The position numbers and the translations under genes are program-made. The notes beneath the pieces were generated by a model. That model was not told where the DNA came from. It ran no database searches and saw only the letters and a list, made by a program, of their open reading frames with translations. A stretch of 64,000 nt of DNA from Paenibacillus sp. PL91 (GTDB lineage Bacteria > Bacillota > Bacilli > Paenibacillales > Paenibacillaceae): contig NZ_JABBYG020000007.1 of assembly GCF_012935325.2 (NCBI RefSeq), positions 62,001 through 126,000 on the forward strand. The letters run 5' to 3'. Positions 35,137 through 43,482 of this stretch are shown here, piece after piece (the first letter of the stretch is position 1; each line of letters starts with the position of its first letter).

Positions 35137-36306
35137 ATGACGATGCTGACTGAACGGATAACGACACCGATTGGATGGGCAAGAGCCGCTTGCGATTCTT
35201 TAATGAGCGCATATTTGCCGGAGGAGCTTCCTCCTGCGGGCCGTTGGCATTATCATCAGGGCGTATTTCTTTGCGGCATGGAGCTGCTGTGGCGGGCGGA
35301 GAGGGATGACCGCTATGATGCCTACATAAAACGTTACGTGGATAAGCTGGTCGACGATTACGGCAATTTTGATTTTGCCCGCGATGAGCTGGATGCGATA
35401 CAGGCAGGCCTGCTGCTGTTCCGGCTTGATGAACGGAGCGGTTTGACTGGTCATGCAGGCGGAAATGAAAAGGGAATTGCAAACGGCGATAAAGGCAGTA
35501 ATAAATACGGGAATAAAAGCAAATACCGAGCGGCGGCAGATAAGCTGCGCAGTCTGTTCGACACGCTCCACCGCACCTCTGAGGGCGGCTTCTGGCATAA
35601 GGACAAATACGCCTACAACATGTGGCTGGACGGTCTATATATGGGCGGTGTATTTGCGCTAAAATATGCGAATGCCTATGGGGACAAGGGACTGCGTGAT
35701 ATGGTGCTTCACCAGGAGCAGCTGATGCGCCGTTACATGAGGGATGAGAAGACCGGGCTGCTGTATCATGCATGGGATGAGAGCAGGCAGATGCCTTGGG
35801 CTGATCCTGAGACAGGCTGCTCGCCGGAATTTTGGGGACGATCCCTCGGGTGGTACGGGCTCGCCGCAGCTCAGTTTTTGGATGAAATAGCGGAGGGAGA
35901 AGCGGGGCGCGCCGAGCTTGAAGCAGTGCTCGCTGATTTCTCGCGGGCGCTAATTAAGTATCAGGATGCGAAGAGCGGGCTATGGTACCAGGTAGTAGAT
36001 AAAGGGCATTTGGCGGATAATTGGCTAGAAACCTCCTGCACCTGCTTGTTCGTTTACACGCTCGCTAGAGCCTATAAGCTTGGCCTGGTCGGGGAAGATT
36101 GCTTGGAAGCGGCAAAGCTAGGGTTTGAGGGACTCGTGCGCGTGGTGCAGTATGACGAGCAAGGTCGCTTCATCCTGCCGGATATTTGCATTGGCACCTC
36201 AGCCGGCGATTACGAGAACTATGTCACACGTCCAACTAGCCAGAACGATTTGCATGGCGTCGGCGCGTTCGTTATGGCCTGCGTCGAGATGGAGTCGCTT
36301 ATGTAA
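35137..36306 (+). CDS. GH105 unsaturated rhamnogalacturonyl/glucuronyl hydrolase
   Basis: A 389-residue alpha/alpha-barrel enzyme of family GH105 (YteR/YesR type). It hydrates and removes the 4,5-unsaturated uronic acid left at the end of oligosaccharides by polysaccharide lyases. Conserved segments are YAYNMWLDGLYMGGVF (catalytic Asp in W-L-D-G), WGRSLGWYGLA and the C-terminal GVGAFVMACVEME. A Lys/Gly/Asn-rich loop at about residues 106-130 is an unusual insert. There is no signal peptide, so it acts on imported substrate; this fits the adjacent importer and suggests pectin or rhamnogalacturonan fragments. Confidence 0.88.
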   Translation: MTMLTERITTPIGWARAACDSLMSAYLPEELPPAGRWHYHQGVFLCGMELLWRAERDDRYDAYIKRYVDKLVDDYGNFDFARDELDAIQAGLLLFRLDERSGLTGHAGGNEKGIANGDKGSNKYGNKSKYRAAADKLRSLFDTLHRTSEGGFWHKDKYAYNMWLDGLYMGGVFALKYANAYGDKGLRDMVLHQEQLMRRYMRDEKTGLLYHAWDESRQMPWADPETGCSPEFWGRSLGWYGLAAAQFLDEIAEGEAGRAELEAVLADFSRALIKYQDAKSGLWYQVVDKGHLADNWLETSCTCLFVYTLARAYKLGLVGEDCLEAAKLGFEGLVRVVQYDEQGRFILPDICIGTSAGDYENYVTRPTSQNDLHGVGAFVMACVEMESLM

Positions 36307-36350
36307 AAAAGAAAGCTCTGCGGCTGTTGCAGCCGCAGAGCTTTCTTTTG
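36307..36350 (+). terminator. Terminator after the GH105 gene
   Basis: GAAAGCTCTGCGGCTG pairs perfectly with CAGCCGCAGAGCTTTC around TTG, followed by TTTTG. It closes the sugar operon. Confidence 0.9.
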
Positions 36351-36385
36351 AATGATGGGGCTTGGCGGAAGGACAAAGTCTGTGC

Positions 36386-36473
36386 CTACACTGCACTTTG
36401 TGCAATTGAATCGTCCAAAGGGCGGTCTCATGGGTCAAAGACCTTTCAATCTGCTGCATAAAGTGCAATGTAG
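36386..36473. repeat. 88-base imperfect inverted repeat (possible structured RNA)
   Basis: The arms 36386-36404 and 36455-36473 are 19 bases with two mismatches (CTACA and TGCACTTT pair with AAAGTGCA and TGTAG). Inner pairs ATTGAA/TTCAAT and GGTCT/AGACC continue the fold. It lies in the 3' region between convergent GH105 and ABC ATPase genes, after the GH105 terminator. No protein frame is credible here; the remaining 36474-36607 shows nothing else. Confidence 0.65.
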
Positions 36474-36607
36474 CTTAACGAGTTTAGTTCCATGTAACGT
36501 ATCTGTTGCAGAAACTACAACGCACCAAGGATTCCAGTCAACTCATTGGCTAGTTGATGCAAATTAGTCCTTACGAAATTCTCTCTATCCTGCTAGGAAG
36601 AAACGAT

Positions 36608-37330
36608 CTAAAGCACCTGCTCCAGAAATCGCGCGGCGCGCTCGCTTTGCGGCTTCGTGAAAAACTGCTCCGGATTCGTCCGTTCAACCAGCTTGCCGTC
36701 ATCGAGGAAATAGATCGTATCCGCTGCTTCGCGGGCGAACTTCATCTCATGCGTCACGATCAGCATCGTCATGCCGCTGTCTGCGAGACTGCGAATGACG
36801 TTCAGCACTTCCTTCACCATCTCGGGGTCAAGCGCCGAGGTGGGCTCGTCGAACAGCATAATGTCGGGCTCCATCGCAAGGCTTCTTGCGATAGCCACCC
36901 GCTGCTTCTGTCCGCCGGACAAGCGCGAGGGATAGCTGTCCGCTTTGTCTGATAGACCAACGCGCGCAAGCAGCTCGGTAGCTTTGGAACGGGCTTCCTC
37001 AGCGGACATTCCCTTAACCTGAATCGGAGCAAATGTAATGTTATCGATGACCGTCATATGCGGAAATAGATGAAAATGCTGGAACACCATGCCGATCCGC
37101 TGGCGAACGCGGGCAATATCGGTTTTTGGGTCGGTAATTGCCGTGCCGTCAATCGTAATCGTTCCGCTAGTTGGCGTCTCGAGCATATTCAAGCAGCGAA
37201 GGAAGGTGGATTTGCCTGAGCCGGATGGTCCGATCAGCGCCACGACCTCCCCTTTTTCTACTGTAGTTGTAATGCCTTTTAGCACTTGGTTTTTGCCGAA
37301 GGCTTTCGTTAAGTCGGTTACATTAATCAC
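36608..37330 (-). CDS. Polar amino acid ABC importer, ATP-binding subunit
   Basis: A 240-residue ATPase of the GlnQ/ArtM class. Walker A is GPSGSGKST, the Q-loop follows at VFQHFHLF, the signature is LSGGQKQR, Walker B is IMLFDEPTSALD and the switch is VTHEMKFA. The GTG at 37330 is preceded by AAGGAGG and gives the family's usual length; it overlaps the end of the fused permease gene by eight bases. It energises the binding-protein/permease fusion just upstream. Substrate is probably a polar amino acid. Confidence 0.92.
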   Translation of the reverse strand: MINVTDLTKAFGKNQVLKGITTTVEKGEVVALIGPSGSGKSTFLRCLNMLETPTSGTITIDGTAITDPKTDIARVRQRIGMVFQHFHLFPHMTVIDNITFAPIQVKGMSAEEARSKATELLARVGLSDKADSYPSRLSGGQKQRVAIARSLAMEPDIMLFDEPTSALDPEMVKEVLNVIRSLADSGMTMLIVTHEMKFAREAADTIYFLDDGKLVERTNPEQFFTKPQSERAARFLEQVL

Positions 37331-38843
37331 TGCGGCGCAGCCTCCTTTCGAGCATACGGGCAAACGAAGTTAAGATAAGAACGAGCACATAGTAAATGGC
37401 GGCAATAAATAAAAGCACTTCAAAGGATTTGAATGTGTCGGAGCGCACAACGTCTGCTCGGCGCATCAAATCGGTTACACCAATGATAGAAACGAGTGAC
37501 GATTCCTTAAGCAAAGCGACGCATTCGTTCACGAGCGCCGGCAAAATCGTGCGCAGCGCCTGTGGGAAAATGATGCGCAGCATCATCGTCCGGTAAGGGA
37601 TGCCGAGTGCGATTGCAGCCTCGCGCTGCCCTTTGTCGACAGCCATAATGCCGCCGCGAATCGTTTCGGATAAATATGCCGCCGAGTTGAGACCAAATGC
37701 CAGGCCGGCAGCCATAAGCGCAGGAATCTTATAATCGAATATTTGCGGGATCGCATAATAAATGAGCGTAAGCTGAACGAGCAGCGGGGTGCCGCGGAAT
37801 ACGGATGTATAAGCGGTCGCGAACCATTCGAGCGGCTTAATGCCGGATATTTTGAACAACGACAATATCGTACCCCACACAAGCCCGAATAACGCCGAGA
37901 CAAGCGTAAAGAGCAAGGTGACGTAAACGCCTTTTAGAATATAGGGAATGTAGCCCTTAAGAATGCTAAAGTCGATGTTGAGCAGATTATTGGACGCTTC
38001 CTTTCCTTCAGGAAACCAAGTCTGCACAATTTCATCAAGCTTGCCGTTTTCTTTCATTTCCGCTAGGATGCCATTAAATTCGTCTACAAGGGGAGATTGC
38101 TTCGGAAATGCTAGGGAATAGCCGTTTTCTGCAGATTCGGCAGGCAGGAAATTCATCACTAATTCCGAATTTAGGTTGGTCATCTCGATAGCTACTGCGT
38201 CCTCAACGATAGCTGCATCGATGCGGTCGGAGTTAAGCTCTTGAATGAGATCAGGAATTTTATTAAGCTTTTTGAGCACCGCGCCTTCAATGGTTTCCGC
38301 ATATAGATCCTGCGTGGAGCCAAGCTGAGTGCCAATTTTTTTGCCGATGAGCGACTCTTCCGTCTCCAGTGGCGCTGATTTCTTAGATACAATCGTATTG
38401 CGCGCAGCATAATAGTTGTCAGAAAAATCGACGCTCTGCCTTCGCTCGTCTGTAGCGGACATTGCGGACATGACAAAGTCGACTCGGCCGCTTTGGAGCC
38501 CGGCAATAAGCCCATTGAAATCCATGTTCGCGATTTCCAGTTCATAACCGAGTTGGCTGGTGATATACTTGGCTATATCGATATCTAAGCCGACGATTTC
38601 GCCGTTGTTCTTAGCGTCTACGCTCTCATACGGCGGATAATCCGCTGAGGTGCCCATCACAAGCGTCTTTTTCTGTCCGGCACTCGTCGTATCAGATGCG
38701 CTTTCTGCGCTTACGGTACTAGAGCCGCCTTTTCCCATGGGAAAGACTTGCCCAATGGCCAGAAACAGAATCGTTGCGGTTATGAGTGATAAATAAATGA
38801 TTTTCAGCTTTTTTTGATTCATGTTGTCCTCTTTCTTCTTCAT
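37323..38843 (-). CDS. Fused solute-binding protein/permease of an amino acid ABC importer
   Basis: A 506-residue fusion. A short N-terminal helix (about 13-33) anchors the chain. A family-3 solute-binding domain (about 58-275) carries the Y-P-P-Y-E start, GLDIDIAK and the DFVMSAMSATDERR segment. It ends in an amphipathic linker near residue 285, and the rest is a His/Glu/Gln/Arg/opine-type permease with about five helices. Its EAA loop is REAAIALGIPYRTMMLRIIFPQALR (key residues E, A and G). Tethering the binding protein to the permease raises its local concentration. Such fusions are known in Bacillota (GlnPQ-like), although they usually place the binding domains differently. The ATPase gene follows. 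Confidence 0.9.
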   Translation of the reverse strand: MKKKEDNMNQKKLKIIYLSLITATILFLAIGQVFPMGKGGSSTVSAESASDTTSAGQKKTLVMGTSADYPPYESVDAKNNGEIVGLDIDIAKYITSQLGYELEIANMDFNGLIAGLQSGRVDFVMSAMSATDERRQSVDFSDNYYAARNTIVSKKSAPLETEESLIGKKIGTQLGSTQDLYAETIEGAVLKKLNKIPDLIQELNSDRIDAAIVEDAVAIEMTNLNSELVMNFLPAESAENGYSLAFPKQSPLVDEFNGILAEMKENGKLDEIVQTWFPEGKEASNNLLNIDFSILKGYIPYILKGVYVTLLFTLVSALFGLVWGTILSLFKISGIKPLEWFATAYTSVFRGTPLLVQLTLIYYAIPQIFDYKIPALMAAGLAFGLNSAAYLSETIRGGIMAVDKGQREAAIALGIPYRTMMLRIIFPQALRTILPALVNECVALLKESSLVSIIGVTDLMRRADVVRSDTFKSFEVLLFIAAIYYVLVLILTSFARMLERRLRRSD

Positions 38844-38968
38844 TTATTGTCTTCGGGTGACTGCAACATTAGAAAGTATAGGGTGTTCGCTATCCTTTGT
38901 AAATAACCAATAAGAAGCGATTCGTAACATTTTTGTAATTTGGGAATTCGTACTAGCATGAGAATTAC

Positions 38969-38977
38969 TGTTATAAT
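38969..38977 (+). promoter_or_regulatory. Extended -10 promoter of the leader-yidC unit
   Basis: TGTTATAAT is a consensus -10 with the TG extension. The -35 is weak. It lies about 105 bases before the leader start codon, and a GGGC/GCCC hairpin (about 39018-39035) sits in the 5' region. Confidence 0.55.
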
Positions 38978-39082
38978 ATCCAGATAGAATGAAATCTATT
39001 TAGATGAATGCAGCTTCAGGGCGAAACGGTGCCCTTCATAAGCCGTAATGGAAGATACGAATAAGGAAGGGAGGTGAATACA

Positions 39083-39406
39083 TTGTTTGAGCTAGAGCTG
39101 CATGACGTCATACCGTATTTGATTTCGATCAGTCTGCTTTGTTCCTTGGCTTATGCTTACGCTTCACATTTGCATACGGGAGCTTATGAGTATTGGGAAC
39201 GGGATCAAGTGATCAATATATTATATATTTCACTGCCACAGGTTCTGATTCATACGGTTCCGCTGCATCATTGGTTAGCCAGAAAGGTGAAGCGGAAGGA
39301 ATCACCCGATGACGACATAGCAGATTGCTCCGCCTCGTTTGCTCAGAAACTTTCAAACAAACGAGGAGGATTTTTATGCAAAAGAGCAATGTATTCCCTT
39401 CATTAA
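39083..39406 (+). CDS. Candidate MifM-like membrane leader peptide upstream of yidC
   Basis: A 107-codon frame with TTG start and a GGGAGGTG site seven bases before it. Two hydrophobic segments lie at residues 9-27 (VIPYLISISLLCSLAYAYA) and 43-62. A basic run (ARKVKRK, 66-72) and then an acidic cluster D76-D77-D78 and D81 follow. The frame continues through the hairpin that covers the yidC ribosome binding site and ends 31 bases inside yidC. This layout is that of MifM of Bacillus subtilis, where insertion of the nascent chain is sensed by translation arrest at an acidic cluster. No sequence identity to MifM is claimed; the case rests on position, topology and the hairpin. Confidence 0.6.
   Translation: MFELELHDVIPYLISISLLCSLAYAYASHLHTGAYEYWERDQVINILYISLPQVLIHTVPLHHWLARKVKRKESPDDDIADCSASFAQKLSNKRGGFLCKRAMYSLH
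39329..39370 (+). promoter_or_regulatory. Hairpin sequestering the yidC Shine-Dalgarno
   Basis: Arms 39329-39341 (TCC-G-CCTCGTTTG) and 39358-39370 (CAAACGAGG-A-GGA) pair with only one mismatch. The 3' arm contains the whole GAGGAGGA ribosome binding site of yidC, with a 16-base loop. The 5' arm starts a few codons after the acidic cluster of the leader ORF, within reach of a ribosome stalled there. Confidence 0.75.
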
Positions 39407-40200
39407 AAAATGGACGTCTGTTTTTGGCCGGCATGATGCTGGCAGTTTTACTTCTGGTGAGCGGCTGCAGTACGGCTAGCGGAACGATTGACGGCAATAC
39501 GCCGGGGATATTTAACCACTACGTGATTTATCCGCTGTCGGCTGTTCTCCAATATCTCGCCGATATGTTCGGCGGCAATTACGGTTTTGCGATTATCGGC
39601 ATTACGCTTATTATCAGGCTTGTTCTTCTGCCGCTCATGATGCGCCAATATCGCTCGCAAAATCAAATGAAAACGAAGATGGCGGCGCTTCAGCCAGAGC
39701 TTAACCAGCTCAAAGAGAAGTACAAGAACAAAACGGATGCCGATTCCAAGCAGAAGCTGCAGCAGGAAACGATGCAGCTGTACCAGAAGCATCAGGTTAA
39801 TCCGCTTGCTATCGGCTGCTTGCCGATGCTCATTCAAATGCCGATACTGATGGGACTCTATTCAGCGATCAAGCTGACGCCCGAGCTGGCGGATCATTCC
39901 TTCCTCTGGTTTAAGCTGGGCTCGCCTGATATTGTGCTTCCGATTATCGCGGCGCTCGTTTATTTTGTACAGTTCAAAGTGTCGCAGACAGCGCAGCCGA
40001 ACGCAAATGATGCTCAAATGAAGCAGCTTGCGTTCATGGGCTATCTATCTCCGATTTTAATGGGCGTTTTCGCATTGTCAGCGCCTGCCGCTATCTCGCT
40101 ATATTGGGTAACTGGCGGCTTGTTCATGATTGCACAATCCTATCTAGCCAAGAGAGTGTACACTCCGAAGGTGGAGGTTGCACTTAAAGGCAGCGTATAA
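39376..40200 (+). CDS. yidC: YidC/Oxa1/SpoIIIJ family membrane protein insertase
   Basis: A 274-residue polytopic membrane protein with a lipobox LLVSGC, as in Bacillus SpoIIIJ/YidC2. It inserts proteins into the membrane, alone or with SecYEG. The first insertase helix contains the conserved arginine (IIRLVLLPLMMRQYRS), a cytoplasmic coiled coil (about 85-140) follows, then IGCLPMLIQMPILMGLY and the C-terminal helices. The ATG at 39376 has GAGGAGG seven bases before it, but this site is paired in the hairpin described at 39329. The sugar isomerase gene follows after 14 bases, possibly cotranscribed. Confidence 0.93.
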   Translation: MQKSNVFPSLKNGRLFLAGMMLAVLLLVSGCSTASGTIDGNTPGIFNHYVIYPLSAVLQYLADMFGGNYGFAIIGITLIIRLVLLPLMMRQYRSQNQMKTKMAALQPELNQLKEKYKNKTDADSKQKLQQETMQLYQKHQVNPLAIGCLPMLIQMPILMGLYSAIKLTPELADHSFLWFKLGSPDIVLPIIAALVYFVQFKVSQTAQPNANDAQMKQLAFMGYLSPILMGVFALSAPAAISLYWVTGGLFMIAQSYLAKRVYTPKVEVALKGSV

Positions 40201-40214
40201 AAGGGGACGATCAG

Positions 40215-41039
40215 ATGTCAGTCGGTGTATTAGCTCATTTATTCGGAAGCCTGCCCTACAGGGAGCTTGCTCCAAAAGTAGCGGAGAGCGGCTTCAGCCA
40301 TGTGCAGCTTGCTTTATGGAAATCGATTAGCGATGTTGATTTCAGCAAGCCCGGCAATATAAGTCCGGGCCTTGCGAATGCAATCGGCGAGCAATTCGAT
40401 AAGAACGGCGTAGCGATCTCGGTGCTTGGCTGCTACGTGCATTTGTTCGATCGCAACGAGGAGGTTCGCCGTGCTAACGTGAATCGCTTCAAGGAGCTGC
40501 TGCGCTATGCAAAATTTTTTGGAGCGCCAATGGTAGCTGCGGAGACCGGACGAAATGAGGACGGGAATTACACTGACCGCGACTGGTCAATTATGAAATC
40601 GACGCTTGAAGAGCTGGTCGAGGAAGCCGAGAAGTGGGGCGTCTTTGTCGGGCTTGAAGCGGCCCACGGCCACTTGATTGGAACGGCTCCCGAGCTTGCT
40701 CGAATGCTGGAGGAGGTTCCATCCTCTAATATTGGTGTCGTAATTGATCCCGGCAACCTGCTGACGGCTGCTAATTTTGCGAAGCAGGATCAAGTGATCG
40801 AAGAAGCGTTCGAGCTGCTGGGCAACCGCATTATTGCGGCTCATGCTAAGGATCGCATCCTGCTGGATAGCGGCGAATTGGCGACCGTAACGGCCGGCCT
40901 CGGACAGATGAATTATGAGCTGTATATGAAGCTACTTAATCAATACAAGCCGCATGTGCACATCATTATGGAGGAAGCGAAAGAACATCAGATGGCGCAA
41001 TCAAAGGCTTATATGGATGGGATACGCGGACGGGTATAG
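40215..41039 (+). CDS. Sugar phosphate isomerase/epimerase (xylose isomerase-like TIM barrel)
   Basis: A 274-residue protein of the AP-endonuclease-2/xylose isomerase-like barrel family. The metal ligands are visible: E in VFVGLEAAHG, D and N in VVIDPGNLL, H in IAAHAKDR and E in HIIMEEAKE. Family members isomerise or epimerise sugars, inositols or hydroxypyruvate. The substrate is unknown. It follows yidC by 14 bases with a GGGGACGATCAG start region, so it is likely in the same transcript though functionally unrelated. Confidence 0.88.
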   Translation: MSVGVLAHLFGSLPYRELAPKVAESGFSHVQLALWKSISDVDFSKPGNISPGLANAIGEQFDKNGVAISVLGCYVHLFDRNEEVRRANVNRFKELLRYAKFFGAPMVAAETGRNEDGNYTDRDWSIMKSTLEELVEEAEKWGVFVGLEAAHGHLIGTAPELARMLEEVPSSNIGVVIDPGNLLTAANFAKQDQVIEEAFELLGNRIIAAHAKDRILLDSGELATVTAGLGQMNYELYMKLLNQYKPHVHIIMEEAKEHQMAQSKAYMDGIRGRV

Positions 41040-41046
41040 GGATGAG

Positions 41047-41092
41047 AAAAACAGTAGTCTTGGGGCGATTCCTGGGCTGCTGTTTTTTTTAT
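41047..41092 (+). terminator. Terminator after the sugar isomerase gene
   Basis: AACAGTAG-TCTTGGG pairs imperfectly with CCTGGG-CTGCTGTT, followed by eight T. Confidence 0.75.
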
Positions 41093-41512
41093 GCTTTACT
41101 TGAAATATTTTGGAGTAAATCAAGTAGTTTTTGTTTTCACATCAGCGGGGAAAATTCCTCATAAAACCTTACGTTTTGTATGTACTTCTAATATGAAATT
41201 GTTTTTGAAACGATCAGACTCCTTCAAAACATAAAGAACAATATCCGTCCAAGAATCTATAACGTTGCTTCTTCTATTTATATTGATTTTATTTTTTCTA
41301 AAGCTTGTTTTGAGGTTCGAACATTCATCTTTTTCAAAATACGGCTTACTTGCGTATAAGCATATCAGGAAAAAAGTGATTCTTAAGAAGTCAGCATCAG
41401 ATAATGAAAATATTAGTGCGAATTTGAGCTTTGGGATATTTGAGGAAAAGCAAGTATTGGCCCAAAAAGGAATTTTGTTAACGACAACGCCGTAATAGTG
41501 GATCGGCAATAA
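41093..41512. other. AT-rich stretch with a doubtful small membrane ORF
   Basis: Markedly more AT-rich than its neighbours. A plus-strand frame at 41265-41495 (76 codons, TTG start, one hydrophobic segment then Lys/Ser/Asn-rich) and an overlapping minus-strand frame at 41159-41533 both exist, but neither has a ribosome binding site. It may be a decayed gene or acquired DNA. I do not call a gene. Confidence 0.4.
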
Positions 41513-41563
41513 ATAGGACAGTCCTTCCCGCAAAGAAACTTAACGGGCAGTACTGTCCTGTTT
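41513..41563. terminator. Terminator hairpin after the chr transporter genes
   Basis: AGGACAGT pairs with ACTGTCCT, with an inner CCCG/CGGG stem. On the minus strand it follows the transporter stop and leads into an AT-rich TATTTATTG. Confidence 0.55.
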
Positions 41564-41572
41564 GCTCATAAA

Positions 41573-42118
41573 TTACAGCACATTCAAATGAGGAATCACA
41601 AGTCCGCCATAAGCGAATGCGATCACAATGACAATGGCTGGGTGGATCTTGCGGAATTGCATCGCCCAGAAGGCAACGGCAGCAATGATAAGCGATTGAA
41701 TAATGCCGATAGATTCGACGGAGCTCTGAGCCATTTGCCAAGTCAGCAGCAGCATCATCATGGCGATGACGGGCTGTACGAGCAGGGTCATCCCTTTTAC
41801 GACGGATGATTGGCGATGCTTCTGAAGCACCTTGAGCAGTAGAATAAGCGCTACGGCTGAGGGTACGATGGTTGCCGCCAAGGCGATAATAGAGCCGATC
41901 CAGCCGCCAACATCGTAGCCGACAAATGCGGCGATCTTTGTTGCGATTGGGCCTGGGAGTGCGTTGCCTAGGGCGAGTATGTTCGAGAACTCGACCGGCG
42001 TCGTCCACTCATGGTTGGTCACGATTTCCCGGTACATGAGCGGGATGGATGCGGGGCCGCCGCCGTAGCCAAGGACGTTAGCTATAAAGAAACCAATGAC
42101 TAAATTAATCCATTCCAC
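41573..42118 (-). CDS. Chromate/anion transporter, CHR domain half 2
   Basis: A 181-residue membrane protein with one CHR domain (ChrA family). Its signature GYGGGPASIPLMYREIVT at the N-terminus (key residues G-G-G-P) and NALPGPIATKIAAFVGYDVGG are shared with the next gene. Short, single-domain CHR proteins work as a heteromeric pair (ChrA/ChrB type) and carry chromate or an unknown anion. It starts at GTG (42118), preceded by GGAGGG and overlapping the upstream gene by 14 bases, so it is translationally coupled. Confidence 0.88.
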   Translation of the reverse strand: MEWINLVIGFFIANVLGYGGGPASIPLMYREIVTNHEWTTPVEFSNILALGNALPGPIATKIAAFVGYDVGGWIGSIIALAATIVPSAVALILLLKVLQKHRQSSVVKGMTLLVQPVIAMMMLLLTWQMAQSSVESIGIIQSLIIAAVAFWAMQFRKIHPAIVIVIAFAYGGLVIPHLNVL

Positions 42119-42740
42119 GCGTTACACCCTCCTTCTGCCGTGCGCTGCGCTGCTGCTTCTGTTGTTTTCTTCGCTGAAGGGCAGCGACCGTTCTTAGATG
42201 AAAGGCGCCATAACCAAGAAATAATACGATAACGATAGCGGGATGAATATGAATACCCTGCAGAAGTCCGAATGCCAAAGCAAAGAAACCGAAACCGACA
42301 TATTTGCCGAGCCCTTTGACGGCCCGTTCACCGAATTCATAGGCCATCATGCCAAGCATGACGGCGATAACAGGTGTGACTGCGCCGATCATGCCCTGAA
42401 TGAAGGCGGCGCTGCTTAGAAATTGAACGGTCGTTAATAGCAATATCATCGCTATACCTGACGGGACAATGTGAGCCAGAACGGATACGATGGCGCCTAA
42501 AGTCCCTTTTTCGCGATAGCCAAGATAAGCGGCGATCTTCGTTGCGATAGGTCCAGGCAAAGCATTGGCAAGAGCAAGAATTTCACCAAATTCCTCATCT
42601 TCGATCCATTTGTAATTCGTAACCGCCTCGTAGCGAATAAGCGGAATAACAGACGGACCGCCGCCGTAGCCGATAATGCCTGTTTTCATCATAGCCCACG
42701 ATAGCTGCATATAACGGTTGCTCATTATTTTGCTCGCCAT
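42105..42740 (-). CDS. Chromate/anion transporter, CHR domain half 1
   Basis: A 211-residue CHR-domain membrane protein, partner of the downstream gene. It shares G-Y-G-G-G-P-S-V-I-P and LANALPGPIATKIAAYLGYREKG with its partner. The C-terminus ends in a Gln/Lys/Arg-rich cytoplasmic tail. The start lies three bases after the stop of the Lrp regulator, so lrp and the two chr genes form one operon. In that setting the natural substrate may be an organic anion rather than chromate. Confidence 0.88.
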   Translation of the reverse strand: MASKIMSNRYMQLSWAMMKTGIIGYGGGPSVIPLIRYEAVTNYKWIEDEEFGEILALANALPGPIATKIAAYLGYREKGTLGAIVSVLAHIVPSGIAMILLLTTVQFLSSAAFIQGMIGAVTPVIAVMLGMMAYEFGERAVKGLGKYVGFGFFALAFGLLQGIHIHPAIVIVLFLGYGAFHLRTVAALQRRKQQKQQRSARQKEGVTRGMD

Positions 42741-42743
42741 CCG

Positions 42744-43226
42744 TTACAACCTCATTCCCATACGGCTCTTATAACGATTAATGAGGACCTGACAGTCTAC
42801 GCTCATAATGCCGGGCAGCGTGTACAGCTTATCCTTTAGAAAATGCTCCATCTCCTGATTGTTGCGGAATAGACCGTGCATATGTAATTTGCTCGGACCG
42901 GTCATATGGTAAAGGCTCGTTACAAATGGTTCAGTTGAAAGCTGATCGGCAACGGCATGCAGATGCTTCGGCTCAACCTCAACGTTAAAAAAGGCCGAAA
43001 CGTGAATGCCGATTCGCTCTGGGTTAATAACGGCTGTAAATCGTTCGATTACGCCGCCATCCATCAGCGCATTAATGCGGGACTGAACGGCTACTCGCGA
43101 CAAACCGATCTCTTTTGCGAGGTCTGTGTAAGATATTCTTCCGTTAATGTTGAGTTCAGCTATGATTTTACGATCAATATCATCGATTTCCATCGTAGTG
43201 GTTTCATCGACTGGTTTCGTTTGCAT
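42744..43226 (-). CDS. Lrp/AsnC family transcriptional regulator
   Basis: A 160-residue regulator. An AsnC-type helix-turn-helix lies at about 14-70 ([22 protein letters not shown], key residues D-x-I-x2-L-L-like), followed by a RAM ligand-binding domain (about 80-150) that normally binds an amino acid. The ATG at 43226 has TTGGAG upstream. It heads the chr transporter operon and is divergent from the GGT-amidase-FAH cluster. It probably controls both in response to a related metabolite. Confidence 0.88.
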   Translation of the reverse strand: MQTKPVDETTTMEIDDIDRKIIAELNINGRISYTDLAKEIGLSRVAVQSRINALMDGGVIERFTAVINPERIGIHVSAFFNVEVEPKHLHAVADQLSTEPFVTSLYHMTGPSKLHMHGLFRNNQEMEHFLKDKLYTLPGIMSVDCQVLINRYKSRMGMRL

Positions 43227-43482
43227 ATTTATATCAGCTCCAATTTCATTTGGTTACATTTCAATATGTCTTGTAATATCACCATTCAATTACCATATGT
43301 ATAAATATATACACAAGTTCATTCGTTTTCAATACAATATATTAAAAGTGATTACATTTTAGTTGCCTATCATCTATTAAGATGGTATTTTAAAATCATA
43401 AACGATGTTATATTATCTATCATAATAAATAATCGTATTGCGAGATCCATTCAATAGGAAATTATTTTTGGGAGTGGTAGCT

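Noticed and set aside
41159..41533. 124-residue minus-strand frame in the AT-rich island
   Set aside because: No ribosome binding site, no family, and it runs through the terminator hairpin of the chr operon.
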